A stretch of DNA of 64,000 nt from contig MU867063.1 of NCBI GenBank assembly GCA_033725935.1, positions 863,694 to 927,693 on the forward strand, read 5' to 3'. This document shows, piece after piece, positions 22,078 through 31,914 of the stretch. The stretch's first letter is position 1. Every line of letters starts with the position of its first letter. Under the pieces are notes generated by a model. The model was given only the letters and a program-made list of their open reading frames with translations, searched no databases and was not told the DNA's origin. The position numbers were made by a program, and so were the translations under genes. This DNA is from Cladorrhinum sp. PSN259. Taxonomy: Eukaryota; Ascomycota; Sordariomycetes; Sordariales; Podosporaceae.

Positions 22078-22499
22078 ATGGGACAACAAGTCAGTATGTC
22101 GCCTCCCGATCCCGTTCCCGTGCCCTCTGGCGTCCCTGCTAGAGCTCCCGCTCCGGTCGATGGCAGTCTGCTCCTTCTGCGCCCTTGGAGCTCCCAATCG
22201 TTGTTCCTGCGCCCTCTACTGTCGCCAAATCTCCTGCTGCGCCTGTAGCTTCCTTCGGTCTCCTCGGCTCTTCTCCGCGCTTCCTCGGCGCCGTCGAATC
22301 TGCTTTCGCCGGTGCCTCTCTTGCGCCTCCTGGGCTCGCTTCCGCCCCCGTTGCTCCTATGCCGACCGAGGTTGCCGCTCCCGCTCTGCTCAGCGCTGCT
22401 CCCGCGCTTGCTGAGCCTGGTGCAAAGGCATTTCTGGCATGTACAGGTGGCTATCTTGCCGCCAAGCGAGGCTCCGAGGGAGTTCACGCGATCGTTTAG
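22078..22499 (+). CDS. putative small Ala/Pro-rich protein
   Basis: A weak prediction. The ATG at 22078 follows a pyrimidine-rich leader. The start frame and the longer downstream frame differ, but a GTCAGT donor at 22090 and a GGCAG acceptor at 22166 would join them in phase and give 114 residues, rich in Ala, Pro and Ser (SAPSAPLELPIVVPAPSTVA near the start, FLACTGGYLAAKRGSEG at the end). I see no good branch point. The alternative is a frameshifted relic of a gag-like or host gene. No function is inferred. Confidence 0.3.
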
Positions 22500-22987
22500 C
22501 ATTACTTTAGATAGGCTATAGTCAGAATAAATTCACATTCCTCTATCTTATTCTTATTGTGTTTAGTCCTGGGTAGGACGTAAAACTGCCCCGGCCAAGA
22601 CTGTCGCCGTTAAGACATGTCGCCAGCAGGGCGAGCAGCGCCCACCAACTACTGCAACCATTAATATTTCACAAGGTACCAGCCCATCTTTTTAAACGTG
22701 CAACGCTCCTTCACTGACATAGCGTAGGCCTGCACGCTCTTGCGCTGTGCGTGCCGGTTAACCTTCCATTTTAACTTAGATTCCGACTCGTTCTAACCTT
22801 CCATTTCCACTCTTATCGACGCATTTCGACTCAGATCTTTGGGTACAAAACCCCCCGCACCTCAGATCCTCCATGGTTTTTTTCTTTCTCAAGTATTTTC
22901 TCAATCAGAAAATCCATCTTTGCAACGTTCATCATTCTGCAAATAGCTTCAACTATCATCCCACTACCATCTTAACTCAACGAAGCC
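22500..22987. other. intergenic, upstream of the coiled-coil gene
   Basis: Contains two imperfect copies of an AACCTTCCATTT motif near 22760 and 22797. Otherwise nothing recognised; presumably holds the promoter of the next gene. Confidence 0.4.
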
Positions 22988-23757
22988 ATGGGGAACCAAG
23001 CCTGCCCAGACGATCTACAGCAAAGGCTCGATGCCGGTTTCGCCGCGATCCAAGCCAATTTCGCCGCGGTCCAAGCCAATTTCAACGGGATCTTCGAATG
23101 CTTGGCAAACCTCGATGCCACCGTCGCGAACCTCGCTGTCAGATTCGAATCGACCATTGTAGAGATTCGATCCGAGATTCGTACAAACCACACTACAGTC
23201 CAGACAAGCCTGACGACCCTTTCCGCCAAAGTCGACACCTTTGAAGATGAGTTGAAAAGAAATCATGTTTCGCTTCAAAAGCAATTGGTTGCATTGTAAG
23301 TTCTTCGTGCTCATTTTGAATTACGTATACTAATATCTTAAGTAGACAGGAGAATGAGTCCCGAAGACGATACAACTTAGAGCTATAACAGCCAATCTCG
23401 AAACGACTTTTCTACCCTTAGTCGACGCAACAACAGCGGAGAATATCCCAGGATTCCCTAGGGATATAACGGAACTTTCACAGCTTGATGGTATGGCTGT
23501 CAGGCGAATCCTTACTTCTCTCAACATTCACATTGAGAGCAATGTACAGTTACCTGGGTTGAGGGAGCATTTGCGGAGGGCGATTTTTTCTCTTTGAGAA
23601 GATGATAGTGTTTTTGCTGCTTGTTTTATCGGTAGTTTGTTCGTTGCTCTTTGTTTCAGTAGATTTTTCGTTGCTCTTTTGTTATGTTAGAAGACTTTAA
23701 GTCTCGGTTAGCGTTAGGACTTTTGACAATACAGGGAGGGTTAGCGTACTGCTTTGA
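22971..23757 (+). repeat. inverted repeat arm A (carries intact coiled-coil gene)
   Basis: Starts at AACTCAACGAAGCCATGG and ends near GTTAGCGTACTG. The whole arm can be aligned by eye to the reverse complement of 24377-24893, including 3' sequence beyond the stop codon (GAGAAGATGATAGTGTTT, TCTCGGTTAGCGTT). It also holds a small internal duplication of TTCGTTGCTCTTT absent from the other arm. Confidence 0.8.
22988..23597 (+). CDS. small coiled-coil protein, unknown family, intact copy
   Basis: I do not recognise a named family. Exons 22988-23295 and 23381-23597 give 174 residues. The donor is GTAAGT, a TACTAAT branch is present, and the TTAG acceptor at 23380 restores the frame so that QLVAL continues into AITANLETTFLPLVDATT. 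The N-terminal two thirds are heptad-like: FAAIQANFAAVQANF, LANLDATVANLAV, VQTSLTTLSAKVDTF. The C-terminal domain reads ENIPGFPRDITELS, MAVRRILTSLNIHIESN and LREHLRRAIFSL. A broken copy lies 1 kb away in the opposite orientation. No signal peptide or membrane segment is visible. It may be an oligomerising adaptor-like protein, but that is only inference. Confidence 0.6.
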
Positions 23758-23840
23758 GACATCTTGTTGCAGAGCCTTCCAGTGATGTCTTGTGAAACTC
23801 TGGTATCTTGTGAATTGTGAGTTCTACTATATCTGAATAG

Positions 23841-23966
23841 GCATAGAAAGGAGTCAGGAATGCATAAACAAAAGCGAAATAGGCATACAAATAAGTGAAA
23901 TAGGCATATGAAAGTGCGAATTAGGCATAGGAGAGTGTAGATTAGGCGTATACCGCCCTAATAAAC
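23841..23966 (+). repeat. 21-bp minisatellite, six units, right array
   Basis: Six units start at 23841, 23862, 23883, 23904, 23925 and 23946, exactly 21 bases apart, each beginning GCATA or GCGTA and mostly preceded by ATAG or TTAG. The first unit matches the left inverted array; the last matches the lone unit at 20040. It sits between the two arms of the inverted repeat. Confidence 0.9.
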
Positions 23967-24376
23967 ATTTAAACATGACATTTGTATATGCTACCTGATC
24001 CAAATCATAAACGACATGAAAGACTAACCCAACGATAAGTTACCAAACAAACCTTCCCAATAAAATCTTCATCTCACAACCTCAACACCAAGACTCCGTA
24101 ATCTCCAGAATGAAAGAAACAAAATAAAACAACACGAACCCAAATAAAACAAACCTTGACAATGTAAAAGTATCGAGCGACAATTTGAGTGACAGTTTGA
24201 AAAGCAAAACTGAATACTACAGCAGGAAAAGAAGCAGTAAAGTGAAACAAGCCGCCATAAAGTTGATAGAATATGGAGAAGGTAGTGCCCAGCTCACTCA
24301 TTTGCTCCAATATCGAATCAAAATCAATTCATAAAGGAAGAAATAAACAGGAAAGGGGGGAACAAAGAGACGAACC

Positions 24377-24893
24377 AGTACCGCTAACCCGCCTTATATA
24401 TCAAAAGGCCCAACGCTAACCGAGATTTGAAGTCCTCTAACAAAAACAACTTGGAAAGGAGCAACGAAAAAACCCACTAATAAAACAAGCAGCAAACACC
24501 ATCATCTTCTCAAGAAAGAATGAGTCGTTACCCACAAACGTTCCGTCAAACCAATCAAATATGTATTGCTCTCAATCTGAATGTGGAGAAAATCAAGGAT
24601 ACTCCTCAAAACCTGGAATGTCGTCCCCTGTTGTGACGTCGACAAGGTTCGTCAAGGCCCTCTCGACTGCAGTATGGTTTGTGCAAATCTCTGATCGAAT
24701 CTCTGTATTGTTCGACTCGACTGTGGCATCGAGGTTTGCGAGATTGGCATCGAGATTTGTGACGGTGGCACTGAGGTTTGCGAGGTTGGTATCGAGACTT
24801 GTCAAGCGTTGGAAGATCTCGGAAAAATGGGCCTCGAGTGTCTGCAGCAGATCGGGTGGGCAGGTTTGATTCTCCATGGCTTCGTTGAGTCAA
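24377..24893 (-). repeat. inverted repeat arm B (carries broken coiled-coil gene)
   Basis: Reverse complement is similar to arm A from ACTCAACGAAGCCATGG through the gene and its 3' flank. It is shorter because of internal deletions. Differences from arm A include many transitions, but I cannot judge by eye whether they fit RIP. Confidence 0.8.
24494..24877 (-). pseudogene. decayed copy of the small coiled-coil gene
   Basis: Translates from an ATG as MENQTCPPDLLQTLEAHF, then LTSLDTNLANLSATV and NNTEIRSEICTNHTAVE, clearly related to the intact copy at 22988. It jumps from ALTNL to VDVTTGDDIPGFEEYP and stops: the second half of the coiled coil and the intron are missing, and a later deletion shifts the frame. 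Beyond the stop, another frame still encodes ILDFLHIQIESN, matching ILTSLNIHIESN of the intact copy. A truncated 94-residue product remains possible. Confidence 0.65.
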
Positions 24894-24897
24894 TTAC

Positions 24898-25122
24898 TTG
24901 TTACCACTGGCGAGCCGAGCCCGGTTCGACGCTTAGACGGACTTTGCGGGCGTCGCAGGGAGTGCTTAGACCAGCCGAAGCGGGCGCGGTGCTAACCCAG
25001 AGCCGAGGCGGAACCGCACGGGGGAAGAGGTCCAGGCCGGAGACTGGGCAGTCTCAGATTCCTTGTTACCGCTGGCAAACCCGGGTCTATGCCTAGACGG
25101 ACTTTGGGGGCGTTGCAGGAAG
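24898..25122. repeat. short direct repeat pair, about 65 bp each
   Basis: Segments 24898-24964 and 25061-25122 both read CTTGTTACC, then CTGGC, CCCGG, and TAGACGGACTTT followed by GGGCGT and AGTGCT. The right copy lies in the 3' coding end of the 448-residue gene; the left copy lies between that gene and the broken coiled-coil copy. Confidence 0.7.
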
Positions 25123-26410
25123 TGCTCCTCTTGCGTTTTCGCGTCAGGTGCTCGCGAACAGAATCTGTGGGTGTTTTGGGCACTGAAGCCGACGCTGATA
25201 CCTGATGGACCATGTTGGGACCCGGGTGGGACCCAAAGTGTCTCTGAACAAAAGAATGGTAGGTGGTTGTGACACCTTGCTGCTGTCTGGGAACTAAGGA
25301 GGCAAAGGTGCTCAAGAGCTTATACTTTTGCTCAGCTGGAACAGAACGGGAGGACTTGTCTGGGTGACCAATTTGATCTTGCTGTTGTTGGTACTTGCGG
25401 ATGTTATAATCGGAAGGAGCAAAGTCAGTGGACTGAGTTTGTCCATAAACTGTACTGGCAAGAGTTGGGTCAATAACTTGCGCGGGAAAGCCACGCTGAG
25501 GAGACGGAAGGGACGAAGACAAAGGCCGAGCGGCTGCCGTACAAGCAGGAGGACCTGTTGGGGGTGAAATTGACGGGCCAGTTGAACGACTTGGAACCAA
25601 TGGCGTACTAGTAGTGTTCGGTGCGACAAGAGGTTCTCGGTATTGATGGCGTCTAACCAATGGCATCCATTTGAGAAGCCCGTAGCGATGCCAGAACTTT
25701 GACATTTGCAGACGGCGAACTTCAAAGCGAAGCTGACAGAGGACAGTGCCGGCAAATCGTGGATAGTGATGGAAGAGGGCCCATGGACAATTTATGGTTA
25801 TAGGCATTGAGGTGCGTGTTGGAGTTGGATAGCCTTTGAGATTCATGATAAACCACATCTGTGTTATTGTGTACTTCAACTCACTTGCCTCTCTCAGCAG
25901 GCCAGGAATATGTGGGCATGAGGGAGTCCTGTAGTCTGGGATGCCTTCATGTGGGCATCATACCAGTTAGCAAGTCAACTGAACCAAGATGCGGCGACAA
26001 CACTGACCGGCAGACACAATGGAAGCAATATTGGACAGCCGGCGCAGGATCAAAGCAAGAAGGTCCCAGGTTCGGTTTTGAGGGCCAACCACAGCCCGGT
26101 ATTCGTTGCAGACCCATTCTCGTAATTCCAAAAAAAGATCCTCGAGCCCACTCTTGGCTGCGGATGGTGGCATACAACGCAGAATTCCCGCTTTAAGATC
26201 CACGGTCCTGAGAGCCAGGCCCTGCATGTCGTTGGCAATAATGTCGAAATCATTGGGGGTCCTCCATTGGGGGTTCATGGTGATATTCCAGTACGAATCG
26301 AGGGAAAAGTTACACCAAGTGTGATGGCGGAAGTGGGAGTCCCCCTCATGGGCTTCATTATATATACATATGGCGGCACAGACCAAAGAGACAAAAACAA
26401 ACGGCTTCAT
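24992..26410 (-). CDS. hypothetical protein, 448 residues, no family recognised
   Basis: Exon 1 is 26410-26008 and exon 2 is 25935-24992; the 72-base intron has a GTCAGT donor and a GCTAACTG branch. The N-terminus has a hydrophobic run (FVFVSLVCAAICIYNEAH) that could be a signal peptide. A folded part follows with DFDIIANDMQGLALRTVD, GLEDLFLELREWVCNEYR and ALILRRLSNIAS. After the joint comes YTITQMWFIMNLKGYPTP and FHHYPRFAGTVLCQLRFEV, then a long Pro/Ser/Gln-rich tail. The last 20 codons overlap one copy of a short direct repeat, so the C-terminus may have been captured from a repeat. Cannot be assigned; an upstream exon is also possible. Confidence 0.5.
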
Positions 26411-27756
26411 TTCTGGGACCTACTTTTCATTTAGATGGTAATATTTTTTAGACTACTCTCGCTGCCGTCGACGGCTTCCCCAAGTACCGTATGTACACCC
26501 CCGTCAGGATTACATGATACGGCGGCCCTCCAAACTGCGGTATCAGTTTCGCGAGCGGCCACAGAGGCCCGACGGAGCAGAAGGCTTCACATTTTCAGGC
26601 CTCAACGGGTCTGTGGCTGCTGATTATGAAAGCATTAGCATGGTTGGGCGTGTCCGGTGCCCCCTACTTGCCCGATGCAGAGATCCATTCCATTCCAAAG
26701 AAGAACGCCGCCCTCCATTTGTCCACTTTCCTCTCCCGCCGGGAGAGATTGTTCCGAACGACACTTGATTCCATTGGCCAGCCACCTCCTCGAGTGCACG
26801 CACGTCCGTCAAGGCATCCTTCACTCGGGCATTCTCTCCCATGGTCCCAAACTGCATGTCGCAACCCGGGGCTTGCTCCCCCCCACTGATCACCCCGATA
26901 TATCCTACATCCACTGTGGCATCAGCAACAGCGATACGTACCTACAGTATGTACTGTGCCTTCCTCCTGTCGTCACTCGCGAGGTTCCGGGTTCGAACCA
27001 TGGGCGGATCAATGATAAGGTGGATGGAATCATGCTACATGTACTTACTTGACAGGTGCATACTTGCACATGACAAAGTTATTTCTTGGGCGTGTTTATT
27101 CATTTTTTAAATTTTATCTATTTATTTATTTAATTTTTTGTTTTTTAAATTTTATTCTTTCTTTTATTCATTTATTTTGGGTTTTCGTATTCCTGGTTCC
27201 GGTTTTGATGTGTGTGTGGGTGGGTGGGCATCGTGTGAGAATTATGCAACCGAGCAAAGCAGCCACAAAAAAAGTTTTGTTGAGGGGATGACCCCGGAAC
27301 CCCTTTTTCCTGTCTCCAGTTTTCCCACTGCTGTTTCTCTACGGATCTTATGTATTGTTGGGGAGGTGGAAACAATAACTTCCCCAAACTTGATGTCGTG
27401 ATGACGTCCATGTTCGAGTGAGCATTGAAGGAACCAATGTGAGCAATGCTGTCGAGTATACTTGGTTTCAATCACTGCTTCCTTTGGCGTCAACTTTATC
27501 CCTTTCTATTGACATGGTGAATAACACTCAGGTTTCACCATTGCGATGATCCCTACCTTGACTGATATTGCCACAGCATTCACATCAAATTTGCACGTTC
27601 AAGATGAGAAAAAAAAAGGCATTAATGTTGCCTACTTGTTGCCTTGCATTACATGATACCTTCAGGACAAGATGCTTGTTAGACATATCTCATAAAATCC
27701 TACAATCCCTATTCTCCTTGACGACTGCCACTTTCTCGAGAACTACTAATTGTCGC
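26411..27756. other. intergenic, low-complexity AT-rich segment
   Basis: About 1.3 kb without a credible gene. The stretch 27087-27190 is almost only T and A with ATTTATTTATT runs. A GGTTCGAACC box at about 26990 was examined as a possible tRNA fragment and not accepted. Confidence 0.5.
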
Positions 27757-28654
27757 TTAGGACATGAAGCCAGACTTTCCATCACCATCAGAATCCTTCA
27801 TGGGGTTCAATCGGTCAAGAAGGCTAGGCTTCTTCTTTTCGGTTGAGCTCGACTCAGTAGATGTCGTCTTGAGACCAGGCCCGCTGGTGATGGACGACTT
27901 CATGGCGGAGGTGCCAGTGCTGCTTCCAGAGATACCGGAGGTGCTGCTGCTGATGCCGCTGCGAGAGGTCCTAGAGGTCTCAGAGACGCCCTTGGGGCAA
28001 CCCTCAAAGGCATCAGATCGCTCAGTAGCGCCTCCAAGGGCACCACCTTGCTTCTTGTACTGGTCCATAGAGACAGGGGGCAGGGTGGAAGTGCCGTGAA
28101 TGCGAGCCTCGTTGTGATGGACCTCGTGAATTGGGACAGTGGTGTGTACGACCTCGGGTTGAATAGTCTCCTTGTGCACAACAGGCTGGATGGTCTCGTG
28201 GACGTGACTAATAGCCAGAGTCAGATTGTGAATACAGTAGCTGATAACACGCCGCTGGAACTTACTGGTGAACATGCTCGCCCTGAAGAACAGGAGCATG
28301 AGACTTCGTGCGTGTAGTGTCAGTTATGACACGCTCATCATGCATCCCAGACTGCTCGGCCCTCAATGCCCTCTCGACGGAGGCTTGGTCGCGGTTATCG
28401 AATTCCCGGTTGACAACCTTGCCGAGATTGCTCTTATGCTTCTCGGGCAACACCTCCTTGTCATAGATGGGTTGTTCTACTCTGTGATAGTGGTCCTGGT
28501 GAACCTCCTTATCGATAGCAGTGCTGATCTCTTCATGCTGGGTGGGCTTGATGGTCTCTTTCTGAACGGTAGGAGCCACACGCTCGTGAGTGGTAGTGTC
28601 GTGGTGTCCAGACTTGGAGACGAAGTCGCCAACAGCTCTCTTAGCCTTGTCCAT
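27757..28654 (-). CDS. His-rich allergen-like fungal protein
   Basis: A conserved Pezizomycotina protein often labelled allergen; its molecular role is unknown. Exons 28654-28266 and 28207-27757 give 279 residues; the 58-base intron has GTAAGT and CTGACT signals and joining gives EHVHHHVHETIQPVVHKET. The N-terminus is MDKAKRAVGDFVSKSGHHDT. Repeated modules follow: KETIKPTQHEE, DKEVHQDHYHRVEQPIYDKE and VLPEKH, then HETIQPVVHKETIQPEVVH and PIHEVHHNEARIH. The last third is Ser/Thr/Gly-rich and ends in a charged LNPMKDSDGDGKSG. Hydrophilic, no signal peptide. The spaced His and charged residues recall LEA-like stress proteins, which is only an analogy. Confidence 0.8.
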
Positions 28655-29751
28655 GATTGCGAGTGGTCGGGGTTGATAGATTTATGAGATGTAAGTTTGG
28701 TATGATAAAAAATGATTGAGTGACTTTGGATGAGTGTTTGGATTCTGAGAATGAATAGATAACAACAATTCTAAGGATATCAAATCACTTATAACGTCTT
28801 TCACCGAACGGTGACGTTATGGCTGGTGAAGACCATCGTAGTAGGTGACGTCTGCTCTCTTGGCAGGGCAGTGGTTAGTTTAGCCAAAGCTTGCTGCGAT
28901 AACCTTGTTGGTGGATTGAGCATTTGAGATTGTATCGCGACTCGAGCGGAGGTCCGGAGCGTTTAGTCCTCGAGTGGATGAGATGGAGCCACGGATGAGG
29001 CTGTTTAGCTTGCAGTGCTCAGCTGCGATCGATCGGCGGATCCACGGATCATCACTCTGAAATCGATTGGATGCGGCCAATGTTGATTAAGCCTTGCTTG
29101 GTATAGCCTCTCACTCCTCTTTGATCAATCCAGACCGGGACCTAAAGCCACAGCATCAGCATTACCACGGTGTCGGTTGGAGGTGCCCAAACAAACAAGG
29201 GCCGAAGTGGGTGCGCAGGTTGCGGTAGGTTGACGAACAAAGCCCTGCCCCATCTTTCCTTTAGGACTCCGCCGAATTTCTCCGCCCAACGCGGCGTTCG
29301 ACTTCCAAGGTTGAAGGAAGAATAAGTGGATGTCAAAAGAGTAGGCATTAGCTTCATCACCAAGCTTCAACAAGCTTCAACAAGCTCCATCAGCAAAGAC
29401 TCTGCCGGGATCTCCCCGCAAGCTATTGGTTGCCACCTACGCCATTAAACCTTGACTTACAGCCCCTGTCTTAGCAAACATGACGTTATGATAGCTGCAA
29501 ACGGAATTTCTCGGGCCAGCACAGCAATGGAATCCAGGTCGGCGATAGGTAGGACATCTCGATCTCTGAATTGCTCGGCCACGCGTGTTCCATCACACCC
29601 CTTGATCACCGATCCAAACCATGCATGAATTGATTCTGCAGACTGAGAGCCTGACGTTATGCTTCGCTCTGACCCCGGCTATTCCATCGTACCGAGTCGC
29701 CGCAGGTCAATAGTATTGCAGACATTCCTGTAATCATCTACTTTGAACACT
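28655..29751. promoter_or_regulatory. divergent intergenic region between two related His-rich genes
   Basis: Both neighbours start from this 1.1 kb, so it holds two promoters. A 10-bp tandem, CAAGCTTCAA with almost three copies, is at about 29360-29390. No gene seen. Confidence 0.45.
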
Positions 29752-30536
29752 ATGTGTATGCGTTTCTTGCACCGAAGACACGGGCAGCAGTCTCGAGAAG
29801 AACGACAAGAAGCCGAACAAGAAATGACACTGGGACTCGCTGCCTCTAGGCACAACCCGAATCGAGGAGAAGCAGAGGGAGCCCAGCGAGGTGATGGAGG
29901 GGAGCAACCTAGCGCCACGAAGTCGTTGAAGAATGTGTTGAATAATTCGAACAAGGCGGCGGACAAGGCGGGAAAGTCCGTCAAGATCGCCCCGGATACT
30001 ACCGACAAAACCACAGCCACGGCTCCAGGTAAGTGCTATTTTGAGTTCAAAGTACCTTGACCGAGCTGACGAGTTCTTCCTTTCGATGTGCAGCCGTCAC
30101 CCATGAAGTCGTCAAGCCCAAAGTTCATGAAGTGTTGCACGAGCAGATCGAACGAGACATCCACGAACACCATGTCGTACAGAAAATTCAACCGGTGATT
30201 GATGTCGAGGTTCTACCGGCACGGCATTACGTTCCTGGGCCTGATGGTAGATTGGCTGAAGTGGCCGAGAAAGATCTCCCAGAATGTACCGGTGAAAATC
30301 AGAACTGGCATGTCGGAGAGGGTTCATTGACAGGGAATATACAATGCTCGGCGGCCTCAAAGGAGGCGCCAGGTGCGGTTCCTTCTGAGGGCATGGGAAG
30401 GAAGTACGCGGGAGCGCAGGAGAATATAACACCTGAACTTCAGGAAGGCTCTCAACCGGTACAGAGAAATGCCGTACATCGTACGGAGAATACTGTCGTC
30501 CACACCACAGTTGCTGGTACGAGGCAGGAGAGGTGA
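29752..30536 (+). CDS. His/Glu-rich protein related to the neighbouring allergen-like protein
   Basis: Exons 29752-30028 and 30094-30536 give 239 residues; the 65-base intron uses GTAAGT and GTGCAG. The N-terminal third is charged and low-complexity (SREERQEAEQEMTLGL, NVLNNSNKAADKAGK). After the joint it reads AVTHEVVKPKVHEVLHEQIE, DIHEHHVVQKIQPVIDVE and VLPARHYVPGPDGRL. The order KP, HE, H-x-H, QP and EVLP-x-x-H is the same as in the divergent neighbour, so the two are probably distant paralogues. The remainder is disordered. Function is unknown. I chose the ATG at 29752 because no ATG precedes it in frame. Confidence 0.7.
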
Positions 30537-30863
30537 TGACGAAGAGATTACCTAGCGAGGGTCAAATTTACTTGCGGATGGCGGCTGGCGGGTGCGTCTC
30601 TGGCTGTTAAAATGTACCATATTACCTGTTGCTCAGTTTTCGATCAAAATTTTTGTTACAAGATGAAAAGCTTGTTGTTGGCTGCTGTTGGGAGCAAGGT
30701 GCAGATGGCCGCTGAGGATGATGAGATCTTCGAGTCCAACCCTAACCCCAAGGGCTTCTTCTCTGGAGCAAAGTGTATCCTCCATTTCCCCAATCGGTGG
30801 CAGCCAGCTTCTCCAAATCCCCAAACAAATCAAGTTCGACGTCGAACGCCCCGACCGCCCATA
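30537..30863. other. short intergenic region
   Basis: Open in the frame of the next gene from about 30612, but the sequence before 30864 lacks a presequence-like start and looks like 5' UTR. Nothing else recognised. Confidence 0.4.
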
Positions 30864-31460
30864 ATGCGTGCCTCACCACCACGCATTGTTCGATCCCTAA
30901 ACCCTTTCCTTCTCCGTCGACCGCTTCAATTGAGGTCGTACAAACCATCAAATTCAGCCCCTCAGTCCAAACCCACCACTACCCCTCCTGATTCCACCTC
31001 CCTCTCCCGCGCAGATCGCATCTTGTCCCGGCTCCCCGGTCCTCTCCAGAAATATGCTACTCGCCTACGCGGAGCCCCGGGGACACACGTCATTGCCTTT
31101 CTCCTTTTACACGAAATCACAGCAATTGTCCCTGTTTTCGCCCTGTTCGGCCTCTTCCACTATACCGAGTATGTGCCGATCCAGAACTTCGGGACAGACG
31201 TAAAAGAGGGCGCCGCCAGGATGATACGGTACCTTGAGAAGAAAGGGTGGCTTAAACCAAGTGATGGAGGTGTCGTAGAAGGGGCCCATGAGGTGGCAGA
31301 AAAGTGGGAGTCGTACAAAGACTACACGGTCTTGGTTGAATTCGCAGCAGCGTATGCGGTGACAAAGGTGTTGTTGCCAGTTCGCATCGCGGTGAGTCTG
31401 TGGGCAACCCCGTGGTTTGCGAGAGTCTTGGGCGGGGTTCAGAGATTATTGAGGAGGTAG
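30864..31460 (+). CDS. DUF1279 (FAM210-like) mitochondrial membrane protein
   Basis: A single exon of 198 residues. The ATG at 30864 gives an Arg/Ser-rich start, MRASPPRIVRSLNPFLLRRP, typical of a mitochondrial presequence, so I prefer it over upstream in-frame ATGs. The DUF1279 core follows: GAPGTHVIAFLLLHEITAIV, then PVFALFGLFHYTEYVP, two hydrophobic segments that probably cross the inner membrane. Near the end are YTVLVEFAAAYAVTKVLLPV and RIAVSLWATPWFARVL, again as in the family. FAM210 proteins support mitochondrial translation and organelle function in animals; the fungal role is inferred only by homology. Confidence 0.85.
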   Translation: MRASPPRIVRSLNPFLLRRPLQLRSYKPSNSAPQSKPTTTPPDSTSLSRADRILSRLPGPLQKYATRLRGAPGTHVIAFLLLHEITAIVPVFALFGLFHYTEYVPIQNFGTDVKEGAARMIRYLEKKGWLKPSDGGVVEGAHEVAEKWESYKDYTVLVEFAAAYAVTKVLLPVRIAVSLWATPWFARVLGGVQRLLRR

Positions 31461-31477
31461 TTACTGGAAAACTAGGG

Positions 31478-31914
31478 TCAGGAAAAGTCCATTGCCTTCC
31501 TCCACCATGCTGAGATGCCCCTTTGCTCCATGGCAGCGGCAAAGTCATTTACATCCTCAATTTCAAAAAGGCCAACGTGTTCTTGCAACTGGCCAGCGGC
31601 AGATTCAATCGGGGCGGGTTTCGATGCAAGATGAAAATCCTTGTATCTCAATCTCTGGTGTTTGTTAGCCATTCTGATTTTGGGAACTACGTGAGTCAAG
31701 TGAAACAAACCTGGACGGTCCCAACCCAATTCTTCACACCATCCTCACTCCCCTTGCAATACATAATCCCCGGACATCCTCCGCTGCGGAGGAGCGCAAA
31801 ACACTCAAACTCCTTTGCTGCCTTGCGGAGATGGGTGACCTTTTTGCGGGATGTAATGTGGTGTGTCCTAATCAGGGCATGGAACAATAACATGATTTTG
31901 AACAAATCGATCAT
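31478..31914 (-). CDS. small DUF1115 (RWDD2-type C-terminal) protein
   Basis: Exons 31914-31711 and 31654-31478 give 126 residues. Joining across the 56-base intron (GTTTGT donor, GGCTAACAA branch, CACCAG acceptor) gives WVGTVQRLRYKDFHL. The domain pattern is clear: FHALIRTHHITSRKK, then LRSGGCPGIMYCKGSEDGV and the RLRYKDF motif, as in the C-terminal domain of RWDD2 and Prp3-like proteins. There is no N-terminal RWD domain here. The start is uncertain: ATGs at 31914 and 31893 both fit, and a further upstream exon is possible because the frame stays open. It ends only 17 bases from the stop of the convergent DUF1279 gene. Confidence 0.7.

Noticed and set aside
24606..24893. Arg-rich second frame in the broken coiled-coil copy, also present in the intact copy
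   Set aside because: It is the off-frame reading of the same DNA. The main frame carries the conserved heptads and splice site.
19835..26410. CRISPR-like array suggested by the regular 21-bp spacing
   Set aside because: There are no unique spacers between constant repeats; the units are contiguous and degenerate, and the DNA is fungal nuclear.
26980..27005. GGTTCGAACC box resembling a tRNA T-loop
   Set aside because: The flanking T-stem does not pair well and no A box, anticodon arm or acceptor stem can be formed around it.
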